Shown: positions 1-8,494, counted from the first letter of the stretch. The stretch is 20,787 nucleotides of DNA from Eubacteriales bacterium (GCA_030536565.1 JAUNPT010000004.1:10929-31715), one strand, 5' to 3'. The notes: generated by a model from the sequence alone, not told the origin. Numbers and translations: made by a program.

Positions 1-471
1 ATAAAAGTTAACAGGAATCACTTCCACATTACTTGCGACTGCCTTACCAATTATATATACAGTATGAATGCCTTCTTCATCTACGTTATCAACCAGATTA
101 CGTACCCCACTGACCGTCTTTTCAATATCGCAGGCAGCATTTACGCCCTCTGGCAGAATAATTGTAACTGCACTGGCTGTGCTGGCAAAATTAATATATA
201 CATCCTTTTCAAATACAGCAAGCCCCAAATCAATTACAGCCTTCGCTGCAACTGCCTTCACCTCACAGCCTGCAAATTCTTCATCTTCAATCTCAACTAC
301 CTTGTTCTCGCAGATTGCATTGTATTTTTTTATTTCATTATCCACACTTTCATTTTCTTCCCTTACAAACTGCTCCTTTGTAGTCTTGTACTTGTTATAT
401 GCAACCTTTCCTGCAACCGCCACAGCGGAAGCTCCAATCACAAACTTTGCGAATTTGCCCTTCTTAGCCAT
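1..471 (-). CDS. Small membrane-anchored protein with LiaF-like C-terminal part (3' end outside window)
   Basis: The reading frame opens at ATG 471 and stays open for 157 codons to the window edge, so the C-terminus is missing. A GGAGG about 8 nt upstream (480-484) supports the start. The N-terminus is a short basic stretch followed by a small-residue hydrophobic segment (about residues 8-26), which could be a membrane anchor or uncleaved signal. Next comes a charged, Glu/Lys-rich region (about 28-60). The last 60 or so residues have short beta-strand-like repeats: a segment ending in ILPEGV, an SGV turn, then TVYIIGKAVASNVEVIPV. That pattern resembles the beta-rich C-terminal domain of LiaF/YvqF-type proteins, which act in cell-envelope stress sensing. 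The resemblance is by eye. It could equally be an unrelated Lachnospiraceae hypothetical. Existence of the gene is well supported; the function is not. Confidence 0.7.
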   Translation of the reverse strand, partial: MAKKGKFAKFVIGASAVAVAGKVAYNKYKTTKEQFVREENESVDNEIKKYNAICENKVVEIEDEEFAGCEVKAVAAKAVIDLGLAVFEKDVYINFASTASAVTIILPEGVNAACDIEKTVSGVRNLVDNVDEEGIHTVYIIGKAVASNVEVIPVNFY

Positions 472-538
472 CTTTTAATCCTCCATTCAATACGAAACCA
501 GTGGTTCATAGCTCCCACATCATGTTCTATAATACTGG

Positions 539-547
539 ATTATATCA
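539..547 (-). promoter_or_regulatory. Putative extended -10 promoter for the LiaF-like gene
   Basis: On the minus strand this reads TGATATAAT, which fits an extended -10 element (TGnTATAAT). It would start transcripts near 532 and leave a leader of about 60 nt before the ATG at 471. No convincing -35 box is visible, which is tolerated for extended -10 promoters. The site lies in the 105-bp gap after queH. Confidence 0.4.
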
Positions 548-576
548 CACTCCACCTTCAAAAAGCAATTAACTGC

Positions 577-1200
577 CTACTGATTTTGGGAATATATACA
601 GCCACAATAATTCTGTCTATACAGATTATATTCTTTAGACAGCTGGATAGAACGCTTATACCCTTCCTTTTTCTTAAAATCAGAAAGAAGATAGTCTACG
701 CCTGCCTCCTCACCTAATTGTTGCCCAATTTCATTAAGCTTAACACTATTTTTTAACGGACTTATAGAAAGTGTTGTCGTAAAATAATCAAAGGAAAGCT
801 CCTTTGCCAGACTTGCAGTTTTCTTAAGGCGAAGCTCATAGCATTTAAAGCATCTTTCCCCGCCCTCCTTACAGTGCTCAAGGCCTTTAACAGATGTATA
901 AAAACTTTTCGTGTCATAATCTCCTTCAATGAAATCCACTTTATTCTTTGCCGGAAATTCCCGTATAAAACGCTTCTGTTCCTCCACACGCTTTCTGTAC
1001 TCTTCTTCTTTTGATATGTTAGGATTATAATAAAATACAGTTATTAAAAAGAACTGGGATAGATATTCAATCACATAACTGCTGCAGGGTGCACAGCAGC
1101 TGTGCAGTAAAAGCCGCGGTACAATCCCCGCGGCCTCCTGTTTTTGTATCAGTCGTTCCAGCTCCTTCTGAAAATTTCTCTTTTCAAACGCAACTGCCAT
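577..1200 (-). CDS. queH: Epoxyqueuosine reductase QueH
   Basis: QueH reduces epoxyqueuosine to queuosine in tRNA, the last step of queuosine synthesis. It is the non-cobalamin alternative to QueG and acts in the cytoplasm. The 207-residue protein carries the family's cysteine signature: HSCCAPC at 33-39, with the characteristic adjacent pair C35-C36; C110; C117 and C120 in ERCFKC; and a C-terminal NYCGC with C199 and C201. These cysteines serve the iron-sulfur and metal sites in the family. An in-frame ATG exists at 1212, but the GGAGG (1206-1210) lies inside that extension, 5 nt before ATG 1200, so I chose 1200. The gene follows hisC by 51 bp on the same strand and may share its transcript. 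No other queuosine gene is nearby. Identification is confident from motifs and length. Confidence 0.93.
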   Translation of the reverse strand: MAVAFEKRNFQKELERLIQKQEAAGIVPRLLLHSCCAPCSSYVIEYLSQFFLITVFYYNPNISKEEEYRKRVEEQKRFIREFPAKNKVDFIEGDYDTKSFYTSVKGLEHCKEGGERCFKCYELRLKKTASLAKELSFDYFTTTLSISPLKNSVKLNEIGQQLGEEAGVDYLLSDFKKKEGYKRSIQLSKEYNLYRQNYCGCIYSQNQ

Positions 1201-1251
1201 AACAACCTCCATTTTGCTATATATCTGTTATATATTTTCTATTGTACTATT

Positions 1252-2313
1252 TTATTTCCCGCCTGCAATTTCATCAAGAGCCTGAAATAATTTATCCATC
1301 TGCTCATCAGTTCCAATTGTAATACGAAGATAATTATCAATCAATGGCTGATTGAAATAACGCACAAAAATCTTCTTTTCTTTTAGCTTCTCAAATATCT
1401 CCTTCGCAGGAATACTTTTGTGTGATGCAAATATGAAATTCGCAGAAGATTCAGGAAATGTAAATCCTCTTTTTGCAAGCTCAATAGCGCTGCGCTCTCT
1501 TGTGGCAATAATCTTTCTGCAGGTATTCTCAAAATATTCATTATCCTTAACCGCACAGACACCATATGCGATAGATGTCATATTCATTGTATAAGAATTA
1601 AACGAGAATTTAACATCGTTTAATGCTCTGATTAATTCCGGATTTCCAAATGCATATCCAATACGCATGCCCGCCATTGACCGGGATTTTGAAAATGTCT
1701 GGACAACTAAAAGGTTCTCATACTTATTCACAAGCTCCCTTGCCGACTTTCCTCCAAAATCTATGTAAGCTTCATCAACAATTACAATTACGTCCTGATT
1801 ATGCCTGATAATATCCTCTACCTGGTCAAGCTCCATATAAAGTGCTGTCGGAGCATTAGGATTAGGAAATACCACACCACCGTTTTCTTTATAATAATCA
1901 GATGGCACAATCTTAAAATCTTTATTAAGAGCTGGCCTTTCATATGGTATGCGGTACAAATCTGCCCATACACTATAAAAAGAATATGAAATATCTGGAA
2001 ATAATATCGGCTTGTCTGAATTAAAAAATGTCATAAAACACATCGCAAGCACGTCATCAGAGCCTACCCCTACAAAGACCTGACTGGAATCCATTTTGTA
2101 GTGGTCAGCTATTACATTTACAAGGTCAGTAACTTCCGGATCCGGATACAGCCGCAGCTTCTCCATATCAAAATGTGATGCCGCACGGGCAGCCTCTGGT
2201 GTTGGGGGATATGGATTTTCATTTGTATTAAGCTTAATTATCCCGTCTATCTTAGGCTGCTCCCCCGGAACATATGGTTCTACCCTTCTAATATTATTCT
2301 TCCACGCTTTCAT
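1252..2313 (-). CDS. hisC: Histidinol-phosphate aminotransferase (HisC-type, PLP fold type I)
   Basis: This PLP enzyme converts imidazole-acetol phosphate and glutamate to histidinol phosphate in histidine synthesis. HisC homologues can also act on aromatic keto acids. The 353-residue protein shows the HisC pattern: LNTNENPYPP near the N-terminus (28-37), NPNAPT (151-156), D180 and Y183 in VDEAYIDFGG, and the PLP lysine K209 in TFSKSRSMAGMRIGY with R217. The frame could extend to 2364, but ATG 2313 has AAAGGA about 9 nt upstream and gives the usual HisC N-terminus. With that start it lies 19 bp after the preceding aminotransferase instead of overlapping it. No other his gene is in view, so the true substrate (histidinol phosphate, or another amino donor/acceptor pair shared with the AspB-like neighbour) is less certain than the fold. 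Confidence 0.85.
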   Translation of the reverse strand: MKAWKNNIRRVEPYVPGEQPKIDGIIKLNTNENPYPPTPEAARAASHFDMEKLRLYPDPEVTDLVNVIADHYKMDSSQVFVGVGSDDVLAMCFMTFFNSDKPILFPDISYSFYSVWADLYRIPYERPALNKDFKIVPSDYYKENGGVVFPNPNAPTALYMELDQVEDIIRHNQDVIVIVDEAYIDFGGKSARELVNKYENLLVVQTFSKSRSMAGMRIGYAFGNPELIRALNDVKFSFNSYTMNMTSIAYGVCAVKDNEYFENTCRKIIATRERSAIELAKRGFTFPESSANFIFASHKSIPAKEIFEKLKEKKIFVRYFNQPLIDNYLRITIGTDEQMDKLFQALDEIAGGK

Positions 2314-2332
2314 ATGCTTTCGTCCTTTCTTA

Positions 2333-3520
2333 CTACATTCCCATTTCTTTAGCTGCTTCTGCAAAATGTGGCAGTGAATTAACTATTGTATCATACGAAA
2401 CACAATAAGCCATTCTTACATAGCCTGGACAGCCAAACGTCATTCCCGGAACAATAAGGATATTATGCTTTTTGGCTATATTGCAAAATTCCATTTCATC
2501 TTCAACCGGTGACTTGACAAAAAGGTAAAATGCCCCCTCAGGCTTAATGCATTCAAACCCCAGTGCCTTCAGTCCATTATAAAGAGCTGTTCTGTTCTTA
2601 TCATATGCCTCAACATTTACCTTGGCGTCAAGACACTTAGCTGCAACTCTCTGCATAAGTGATGGTGCATTTACGAAGCCTAAAATTCTTGTTGCAACAC
2701 TGGCTGCAGCCTTCATATCATCTGCATCAGCAACTTCATCTGGAATTACAAGATATCCTATTCTCTCTCCCGGCAGCGAAAGAGACTTACTGTATGAATA
2801 TCCGACTATAGTGTTATCATAGTACTTCGTAAGATATGGGACTTCAACTCCATCATACGCCAGTTCTCTGTATGGCTCATCTGAAATCAAAAAGATTTCT
2901 GTTTTATATTCCTTCTGTTTTTTATCCATAACAGCTGCCAGTTTTTTAATTGTTTCTTCTGAATATACAACACCTGTAGGATTGTTTGGGTTATTCACAA
3001 TAACAGCCCTTGTCTTAGGTGTAATCATTTTCTCAAATTCATTCAGTTCCGGCTGAAAATCCACTGTGTTAGGTGGCACAACCACAAGCTCCCCGCCAAA
3101 GTTAGCCACGTAATTTCTATATTCACCAAAAAATGGTGCAAATGTCATAACCTGCTCTCCGGGATTTAAAATTGTTCTTAAAATTGTATTCAATCCACCT
3201 GCCGCACCAACTGTCATCACGATATTAGACGCATTGAATTTCGTCTCAAAACGCCTGTTAAGAGACTCGGCCACTGCTTCTCTTACATCTTCATAACCTG
3301 CATTGCTCATATACCCATGGATAAATGTTGATTCCTCATTATCAACTATCTCCTTAATTGCTGCATTTACTTCTGCTGGAGCCGCTACGTTAGGATTACC
3401 CAGAGAAAAATCATACACATTTTCTGCTCCGTAAATTTTCGCAAGTCTGTTTCCTTCTTCAAACATCTGACGGATTACAGAGCTGCTTTTTACCATTCCC
3501 ACCATATTTTCTGCTATCAT
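2333..3520 (-). CDS. PLP-dependent aminotransferase, AspB/AspC class I type
   Basis: This 395-residue class I aminotransferase is cytoplasmic and moves an amino group between amino and keto acids. Motifs are complete: substrate-end GNPN near residue 41, NNPNNPTG (176-183), SDEPYREL with D214 and Y217, the Schiff-base lysine K245 in YSYSKSLSLPGERIGY, and R253. The closest match by eye is the clostridial AspB-like group annotated as 'pyridoxal phosphate-dependent aminotransferase' (aspartate, alanine or aromatic substrates). ATG 3520 is preceded by AAAGGAAG at good spacing. It is the first gene of a likely transcript with hisC (19-bp gap) and possibly queH. Substrate cannot be fixed from sequence, so no gene symbol is given. 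Confidence 0.9.
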   Translation of the reverse strand: MIAENMVGMVKSSSVIRQMFEEGNRLAKIYGAENVYDFSLGNPNVAAPAEVNAAIKEIVDNEESTFIHGYMSNAGYEDVREAVAESLNRRFETKFNASNIVMTVGAAGGLNTILRTILNPGEQVMTFAPFFGEYRNYVANFGGELVVVPPNTVDFQPELNEFEKMITPKTRAVIVNNPNNPTGVVYSEETIKKLAAVMDKKQKEYKTEIFLISDEPYRELAYDGVEVPYLTKYYDNTIVGYSYSKSLSLPGERIGYLVIPDEVADADDMKAAASVATRILGFVNAPSLMQRVAAKCLDAKVNVEAYDKNRTALYNGLKALGFECIKPEGAFYLFVKSPVEDEMEFCNIAKKHNILIVPGMTFGCPGYVRMAYCVSYDTIVNSLPHFAEAAKEMGM

Positions 3521-3561
3521 AATTGTACTTCCTTTCTCACCTTTATCAAAATATTGCTCCT

Positions 3562-3591
3562 ATTATACAAAAATTTTCACCCCTTTGCCAT
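3562..3591 (-). promoter_or_regulatory. Putative promoter for the aminotransferase-hisC transcript
   Basis: On the minus strand a perfect TATAAT (3562-3567) lies 18 bp from ATGGCA (3586-3591), a 4/6 match to TTGACA. The leader to ATG 3520 would be about 35 nt. The -10 is convincing and the -35 weak. Confidence 0.45.
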
Positions 3592-3652
3592 TCATTGTGG
3601 TAATGTACTAAATTTTATACATTTAATTAATTTAGAATTTTAATGTCACATA

Positions 3653-3682
3653 TCGACAAATTCTGTAATTTTGTGGTATCTT
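3653..3682 (+). promoter_or_regulatory. Putative promoter for the symporter transcript
   Basis: TCGACA (3653-3658, 5/6 to consensus) and TATCTT (3677-3682, 4/6) are 18 bp apart. A TATATA immediately downstream (3682-3687) is an alternative -10. It faces away from the minus-strand promoter, as expected for the divergent 3521-3743 gap. No glycine-riboswitch-like conserved structure was recognised here. Confidence 0.3.
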
Positions 3683-3743
3683 ATATAAGTTATTTTAAAT
3701 CAAAATCTATATCAGAACAATATTTTACAAATTGGAGGAAATT

Positions 3744-5150
3744 ATGTTTAGTACCATCAACTCTATTCTTACAGCCATTGATGATTTCATATGGGGTCTT
3801 CCCCTCATCATACTCATTCTGGCAGTAGGTCTTTTTTTAACAATCAAACTGAAAGGACTTCAGATTCGCAGACTCCCTCTGGCTGTAAAGAATCTTTTAG
3901 CCAATGAACAGACAGCAGGCGCTGGTGAAGTATCCAGCTTTGCAGCTCTTTGTACTGCTCTTTCAGCCACTATCGGAACAGGTAACATTGTAGGTGTTGC
4001 GACTGCCATTGTTGCCGGAGGCCCCGGAGCCCTTCTTTGGATGTGGGTTGCAGCTTTAGTTGGTACAGTTACAAAATACGCTGAATGTCTGCTGGCAGTC
4101 AGATATCGTGTTGTCAGGGAAGACGGACATGTTATCGGAGGCCCCTTCTATTATATTGAGAATGGTATGGGACATAAATGGAAATGGCTTGCTAAAATAT
4201 TTGCTTTCTTTGGTGTCGGCGTAGGTTTAATGGGTATCGGAACATTTACGCAGATTAATGGCATTACCAGTGCAGTTAATAACTTTTTTGACCCTGACAA
4301 TTCCTGGACAGTTAACTTATTTGGCAGAACTTATTCATGGACAGTTATCATTGCAGGTATTATACTTACTATATGTGTCGCTCTGGTTATTATCGGCGGA
4401 TTAAAAAGAATTTCTTCTGTTGCCGAAGTTATTGTTCCATTTATGGCATTTATATACATCGCGGCAGTTGTTATCATTCTTATCTGCAATTTTACAGCTA
4501 TTCCTGATGCCGTTGTGACTATTATTGAAAGTGCATTTGGACTGCGTGCCGCTGCCGGAGGTACCCTGGGAGCTGTCGTTCTTGCCATGCAGAAGGGTAT
4601 TGCAAGAGGTATCTTTTCCAACGAAGCAGGACTTGGAAGTGCTCCTATTGCCGCCGCTGCCGCTCAGACAGACTCACCTGCCAGACAGGGGCTTATCTCA
4701 ATGATGGGCACCGTTATTGATACTCTTATTATCTGTACAATGACAGGTCTTGCAATAGTTATTACAGGCACATGGGATATGGGGCTTGAGGGTGTCGCAG
4801 TTACTACCAGGGCATTCCAGATGGGGCTTCCTTTCCCCGACACTGCAGCATCATTCATATTAATGCTCTGCCTTGTTTTCTTTGCATTCACTACTATCTT
4901 AGGCTGGGATTATTACAGCGAAAAATGTCTGGAATATCTTGTGGGCGGCAAAGAAAAGATATTAAAGGGATACAGATGGTTATATATAGCCTGCGTATTT
5001 ATCGGCCCATTTATGACGGTTTCAGCTGTATGGACTATTGCAGATATCTTTAATGGTTTAATGGCAATTCCAAACCTTATCGCTGTAGTTTCCTTAAGCG
5101 GTGTCGTTGCTGCTGAAACCAGAAAATATTTAAACACACTTAAAAATTAA
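3744..5150 (+). CDS. Sodium:alanine/glycine symporter, AGCS family
   Basis: A polytopic membrane protein of 468 residues that takes up alanine or glycine, usually with Na+. It is hydrophobic throughout with about ten membrane segments. It carries the AGCS signature stretches: the short N-terminal amphipathic region, then ATIGTGNIVGVA (about 75-86), GGPGALLWMW (92-101), GTVTKYAECLLAVRYR, and the late KGIARGIFSNEAGLGSAP motif typical of AlsT/DagA proteins. Length fits the family's 450-490. A TTG-initiated extension to 3732 is possible, but the GGAGG at 3734-3738 sits inside it, 5 nt before ATG 3744, so 3744 is the start. It is followed after 52 bp by the DUF1846 gene on the same strand without a visible terminator. 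Whether the substrate is alanine, glycine or D-alanine cannot be read from sequence. Confidence 0.93.
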   Translation: MFSTINSILTAIDDFIWGLPLIILILAVGLFLTIKLKGLQIRRLPLAVKNLLANEQTAGAGEVSSFAALCTALSATIGTGNIVGVATAIVAGGPGALLWMWVAALVGTVTKYAECLLAVRYRVVREDGHVIGGPFYYIENGMGHKWKWLAKIFAFFGVGVGLMGIGTFTQINGITSAVNNFFDPDNSWTVNLFGRTYSWTVIIAGIILTICVALVIIGGLKRISSVAEVIVPFMAFIYIAAVVIILICNFTAIPDAVVTIIESAFGLRAAAGGTLGAVVLAMQKGIARGIFSNEAGLGSAPIAAAAAQTDSPARQGLISMMGTVIDTLIICTMTGLAIVITGTWDMGLEGVAVTTRAFQMGLPFPDTAASFILMLCLVFFAFTTILGWDYYSEKCLEYLVGGKEKILKGYRWLYIACVFIGPFMTVSAVWTIADIFNGLMAIPNLIAVVSLSGVVAAETRKYLNTLKN

Positions 5151-5202
5151 CAGATGATTACTTATTAGGAAAAGTCTTTTATCAGAAAGAAAGGAAATGA
5201 AT

Positions 5203-6663
5203 ATGAAAATCGGATTTGATAATGATAAATATTTAAAGATTCAGTCAGAACACATTATGGAAAGGATTGGCAAGTTTGGAGACAAGCTCTACCTTGAATT
5301 TGGCGGCAAGCTTTTTGATGATTACCATGCCTCCAGAGTTCTTCCCGGTTTTGAACCAGACAGCAAGCTTAAAATGCTTTTGAAGCTTGCTGATAAGGCC
5401 GAAATTGTCATTGTTATCAGTGCATTTGATATTGAAAAAAACAAGGTTCGTGGTGATTTAGGAATTACCTACGAGGAGGATGTCCTCCGCCTAAAAAGTG
5501 AATTTGAGGATATTGGACTTTTTGTTGGAAGTGTTGTTATCACACACTACACAGGACAAAAATCAACTGACCTTTACAGAGAGCGTTTAAAGAAATTAGG
5601 TATCACAACTTATATTCACCGCTTAATTGACGGATATCCAGCAAATATTTCACATATCGTAAGTGATGAAGGCTTTGGAAAGAATGATTATATCATTACC
5701 TCACGCCCCCTTGTCATAATTACTGCTCCCGGTCCTGGAAGCGGCAAGATGGCAACCTGTCTCTCACAGCTATACAATGAGAACAAGCATGGTGTCAAGG
5801 CCGGATATGCCAAGTTTGAAACATTCCCAATCTGGAATCTTCCCCTTAAGCACCCTGTAAACTTAGCTTATGAAGCGGCTACTGCTGATTTAAATGATGT
5901 TAACATGATTGACCCCTTCCATTTAGAAGCCTATGGCGAAACTACTGTTAACTACAACCGTGATATTGAGATTTTTCCTGTTCTTGACGCAATGTTTAAG
6001 GAAATCTATAAGAACAACCCTTATAAATCACCTACCGATATGGGCGTTAATATGGCCGGAAACTGTATATTTGATGACAATGCATGCCGTTATGCATCTA
6101 ATATGGAAATTATCCGCAGATACTACGACAGCCTGAATAAATCATCATTAGATACTTCTCATGACAATGAAGTATTAAAAATCGAATTGATAATGAAACA
6201 GGCAGGAATTGTACCTACAGACCGCACAGTTGTTGCCGCCGCACAGGAACTTGCAGCTAAACGTGACCTTCCTGTGGCAGCCCTTGAACTTCCTGACGGA
6301 CAGATTATTACAGGTAAAACATCTGAGCTTTTAGGGCCTTCTGCTGCTGTTTTGTTAAATGCTTTGAAGATTTTAGCCGGAATTGACCATGATACACATA
6401 TTATCTCACCATCAGCCATTGAACCTATCCAATCCCTGAAGGTGAATTATTTAGGCAGCCGCAATCCACGCCTGCACACAGATGAGGTTCTAATTGCTCT
6501 TTCAGTTGGTGCATCAACAGACAAAAACGCCGCCCTCGCACTAAAACAGCTTCCTAAGCTTAATGGCTGTGATGTACACACAACAAGCCTTCTTTCAGAT
6601 ATTGATAAGAAAACCTTCAAACGTCTTGGCATGCATGTTACAAGCGAAATGATTAATAAGTAG
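5203..6663 (+). CDS. DUF1846 (UPF0371) family protein
   Basis: A 486-residue soluble protein that I recognise as the DUF1846/UPF0371 family, widespread in Firmicutes, by its N-terminus (MKIGFDNDKYL with IQSEHI following), the mid-protein block SRPLVIITAPGPGSGKMATC and the NYNRDIEIFPVLDAMF region. GPGSGK (177-182) looks like a phosphate-binding loop, and a lone GxGxGK in an alpha/beta context suggests nucleotide or phosphate binding. The family's reaction is not established to my knowledge. An ATG two codons upstream (5197) lies only 2 nt from AAGGAA, whereas ATG 5203 has about 7 nt spacing, so 5203 is preferred. It probably shares the symporter's transcript and ends just before the hairpin at 6675-6721. 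No truncation or frameshift is seen. Confidence 0.88.
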   Translation: MKIGFDNDKYLKIQSEHIMERIGKFGDKLYLEFGGKLFDDYHASRVLPGFEPDSKLKMLLKLADKAEIVIVISAFDIEKNKVRGDLGITYEEDVLRLKSEFEDIGLFVGSVVITHYTGQKSTDLYRERLKKLGITTYIHRLIDGYPANISHIVSDEGFGKNDYIITSRPLVIITAPGPGSGKMATCLSQLYNENKHGVKAGYAKFETFPIWNLPLKHPVNLAYEAATADLNDVNMIDPFHLEAYGETTVNYNRDIEIFPVLDAMFKEIYKNNPYKSPTDMGVNMAGNCIFDDNACRYASNMEIIRRYYDSLNKSSLDTSHDNEVLKIELIMKQAGIVPTDRTVVAAAQELAAKRDLPVAALELPDGQIITGKTSELLGPSAAVLLNALKILAGIDHDTHIISPSAIEPIQSLKVNYLGSRNPRLHTDEVLIALSVGASTDKNAALALKQLPKLNGCDVHTTSLLSDIDKKTFKRLGMHVTSEMINK

Positions 6664-6674
6664 CCTAAAAACTA

Positions 6675-6721
6675 AGCTGTGGTCTATATAAGCAAAATAA
6701 TGCTTCATATAAACCACAGCT
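6675..6721. terminator. Bidirectional hairpin between convergent transcripts
   Basis: AGCTGTGGT (6675-6683) pairs with ACCACAGCT (6713-6721). The stem continues through TATAT/ATATA after one mismatch and, after one bulge, through AAGCA (6690-6694)/TGCTT (6701-6705), leaving a six-base loop. Reading the minus strand, the stem is followed by TTAGTTTTT, so it should terminate the leuC operon well. The plus-strand tail (TCTAATTATGC) is a poorer U tract, so termination after the DUF1846 gene may be weaker. Confidence 0.75.
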
Positions 6722-6725
6722 CTAA

Positions 6726-7967
6726 TTATGCTTTTACAATCCTTCCTGCAACAGCACATGCTGCCGCTGTCTTTGGAGAAGCTAGATAGATTTCAACCTT
6801 AGATGAACCCATTCTTCCTAAGAAGTTACGGTTATTGGTTGCAACAACTCTCTCTCCATCGGTTAAGATTCCGCCTGTTCTTCCACAGCACAGTCCACAG
6901 CTAGGATGTGTAATAATTGCTCCTGCATCTGCTAAAATCTTCATTGTTCCATTCTCTAAGGCTTCTGTATATATCTTACGGCTGGCTGGAGTTACAATAA
7001 GCTTTACAAATGGTGCAACCTTCTTCCCCTTTAAAACTTCTGCTGCTGCCATAAGGTCCTCTAATCTACCGTTAGTACATGAACCAATAAATACCTGGTC
7101 AATTTCTGTTCCCTCAAGTGTGCTTACTGGCTTAACATTATCAACATTGTGAGGACATGCCATTACAGGCACAAAATCTTCTGCCTTATAGTTAATTACT
7201 CTGCAGTAATCAGCATCTGCATCTCCCTTTAAATCCTTCTGTACATCAGTAAGCTCGACATTGCAGTACTCTGCTGTTTTCTCATCAGGTGAGAATAAAC
7301 CACACTTCGCGCCTGCCTCAATAGCCATGTTAGACATAGACATTCTTGAAGCTACTGACATATTATCAATTGTATCTCCAGCAAATTCAAGTGCCTTATA
7401 AGTTGCACCGTCTGCGCCTAAATCTCCAATAAGCTTTAAGATAATATCCTTTGCCATAACATTTTTTGGAAGCTTTCCTGTAATATTAACGCGGATAGTT
7501 TCAGGAACCTTAACCCAAAGCGTACCAGTTCCTAATATACTTGCCATTTCTGTATAGCCAATTCCTGAAGAAAATGCACCAACGCAGCCATAGGTTGTTG
7601 TATGACTGTCAGTTCCGAATACCACATCTCCTGGTTTAACATAGCCTGCCTCAGTCATAAGCTGATGACATATTCCGTCTGAACGATGGATATTTTTCAT
7701 ACCATATTTCTTAACGAATTCATTTCCCGCCTTAAAATGTCTTGTATCATCAACCTGACTGGCTGGAACAAGATGGTCATATATAAGGACTGCCTTATCT
7801 GGGTCCCAGAGCTTTTTAAAGCCCATCTCCTCAAACTTGTTAGCAACAAATGGAATAAAAATATCATGAATCATGACACGGTCAACATTTACTGTAACAA
7901 TATCGCCAGCCTTTGCTGCAACACCTGTATTATTCTTAATGATTTTTTCTATTAATGTAAGTCCCAT
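6726..7967 (-). CDS. leuC: 3-isopropylmalate dehydratase, large subunit (LeuC/HacA family)
   Basis: This is the catalytic, [4Fe-4S]-bearing subunit of an aconitase-superfamily isomerase. With LeuD it converts 2- to 3-isopropylmalate in leucine synthesis; related enzymes act on citramalate or homocitrate. The 413-residue length is that of the short archaeal/clostridial LeuC type. Cluster ligands appear as C297 in GSCTNGRLEDL and C357/C360 in PSCGLC. The GTDSHTTTYG block (118-127) and DHLVPASQ (64-71) are family hallmarks. The ATG has AGGAAGGAG 6 nt upstream. It is the last of three co-directional genes, 15 bp after leuD, and ends at the hairpin terminator. No leuA or leuB is in view, so the physiological substrate (isopropylmalate versus citramalate or a relative) is inferred, not shown. 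Confidence 0.88.
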   Translation of the reverse strand: MGLTLIEKIIKNNTGVAAKAGDIVTVNVDRVMIHDIFIPFVANKFEEMGFKKLWDPDKAVLIYDHLVPASQVDDTRHFKAGNEFVKKYGMKNIHRSDGICHQLMTEAGYVKPGDVVFGTDSHTTTYGCVGAFSSGIGYTEMASILGTGTLWVKVPETIRVNITGKLPKNVMAKDIILKLIGDLGADGATYKALEFAGDTIDNMSVASRMSMSNMAIEAGAKCGLFSPDEKTAEYCNVELTDVQKDLKGDADADYCRVINYKAEDFVPVMACPHNVDNVKPVSTLEGTEIDQVFIGSCTNGRLEDLMAAAEVLKGKKVAPFVKLIVTPASRKIYTEALENGTMKILADAGAIITHPSCGLCCGRTGGILTDGERVVATNNRNFLGRMGSSKVEIYLASPKTAAACAVAGRIVKA

Positions 7968-7982
7968 AGTAATCTCCTTCCT

Positions 7983-8474
7983 CTAATCCAGTCCATTAAG
8001 CTTACGCATAGCCTTAACCAGACCGCCTGCGTTAATAATATCCAGCAGATTCTTTGGAAGTGAAGAAATTTCGTACTTCTTTCCGTCATGCTCAATATTA
8101 TCGCCAACTGTAACCTTAATAGAGTCTCCCTCAGCCACATTATCGCAGAGACTATCCTGCTCAATAAGCAATAAACCATTGTTAATTGAATTGCGGAAGA
8201 AGATTCGTGCAAATGATTTGGCAATAACACACTTTATGCCAAGTGCCTTAATAATTTCTGGTGCCTGCTCTCTTGATGAACCGCAGCCAAAATTCTTGCC
8301 TGCAACAATAATGTCTCCCTCTTTAATCTGTCCTGCAAGTTCTGGACGTAATGGTGAAAATGCAAATGGCTTCATATCATCTACCGTCTTTAAAGCAAGG
8401 TATTCTGTAGGAATAATGATGTCTGTGTCAATATCATCTCCAAGCACCCATATTTTACCGCTGAATTGTTCCAT
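7983..8474 (-). CDS. leuD: 3-isopropylmalate dehydratase, small subunit (LeuD)
   Basis: This is the swivel-domain subunit that completes the active site of LeuC. The 163 residues fit the short LeuD type. DIDTDIIIPTEYLAL (14-28) opens the domain and GCGSSREQAP (63-72) holds the substrate-contacting SSR stretch; AKSFARIFFRNSINNG follows as expected. The variable substrate-loop motif after the first strand reads YLAL (25-28), hydrophobic rather than the YLRT I recall for methanogen homoaconitase, which points to isopropylmalate or citramalate rather than a longer tricarboxylate. That inference rests on remembered family data. AAAGGA precedes the ATG. It sits between the fused paralogue (20-bp gap) and leuC (15-bp gap), so translation of LeuC and LeuD is likely matched from one mRNA. 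Confidence 0.88.
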   Translation of the reverse strand: MEQFSGKIWVLGDDIDTDIIIPTEYLALKTVDDMKPFAFSPLRPELAGQIKEGDIIVAGKNFGCGSSREQAPEIIKALGIKCVIAKSFARIFFRNSINNGLLLIEQDSLCDNVAEGDSIKVTVGDNIEHDGKKYEISSLPKNLLDIINAGGLVKAMRKLNGLD

Positions 8475-8494
8475 AATATTAGTTCCTTTCCAAT

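Noticed and set aside
562..579. Small hairpin GCAGTTAATTGC followed by TTTTT after queH
   Set aside because: The stem is only about four pairs including a G-T pair, too weak to call a terminator with confidence.
64..717. A 217-codon plus-strand open frame (and an overlapping 136-codon one) at the left edge
   Set aside because: They are antisense to the LiaF-like gene and queH, lack a good ribosome binding site, run across the gap between two real genes, and have no recognisable protein character.
3521..3743. A glycine riboswitch or other leader RNA before the AGCS symporter
   Set aside because: I could not find the conserved paired elements of a glycine riboswitch; the gap is explained by two divergent promoters.
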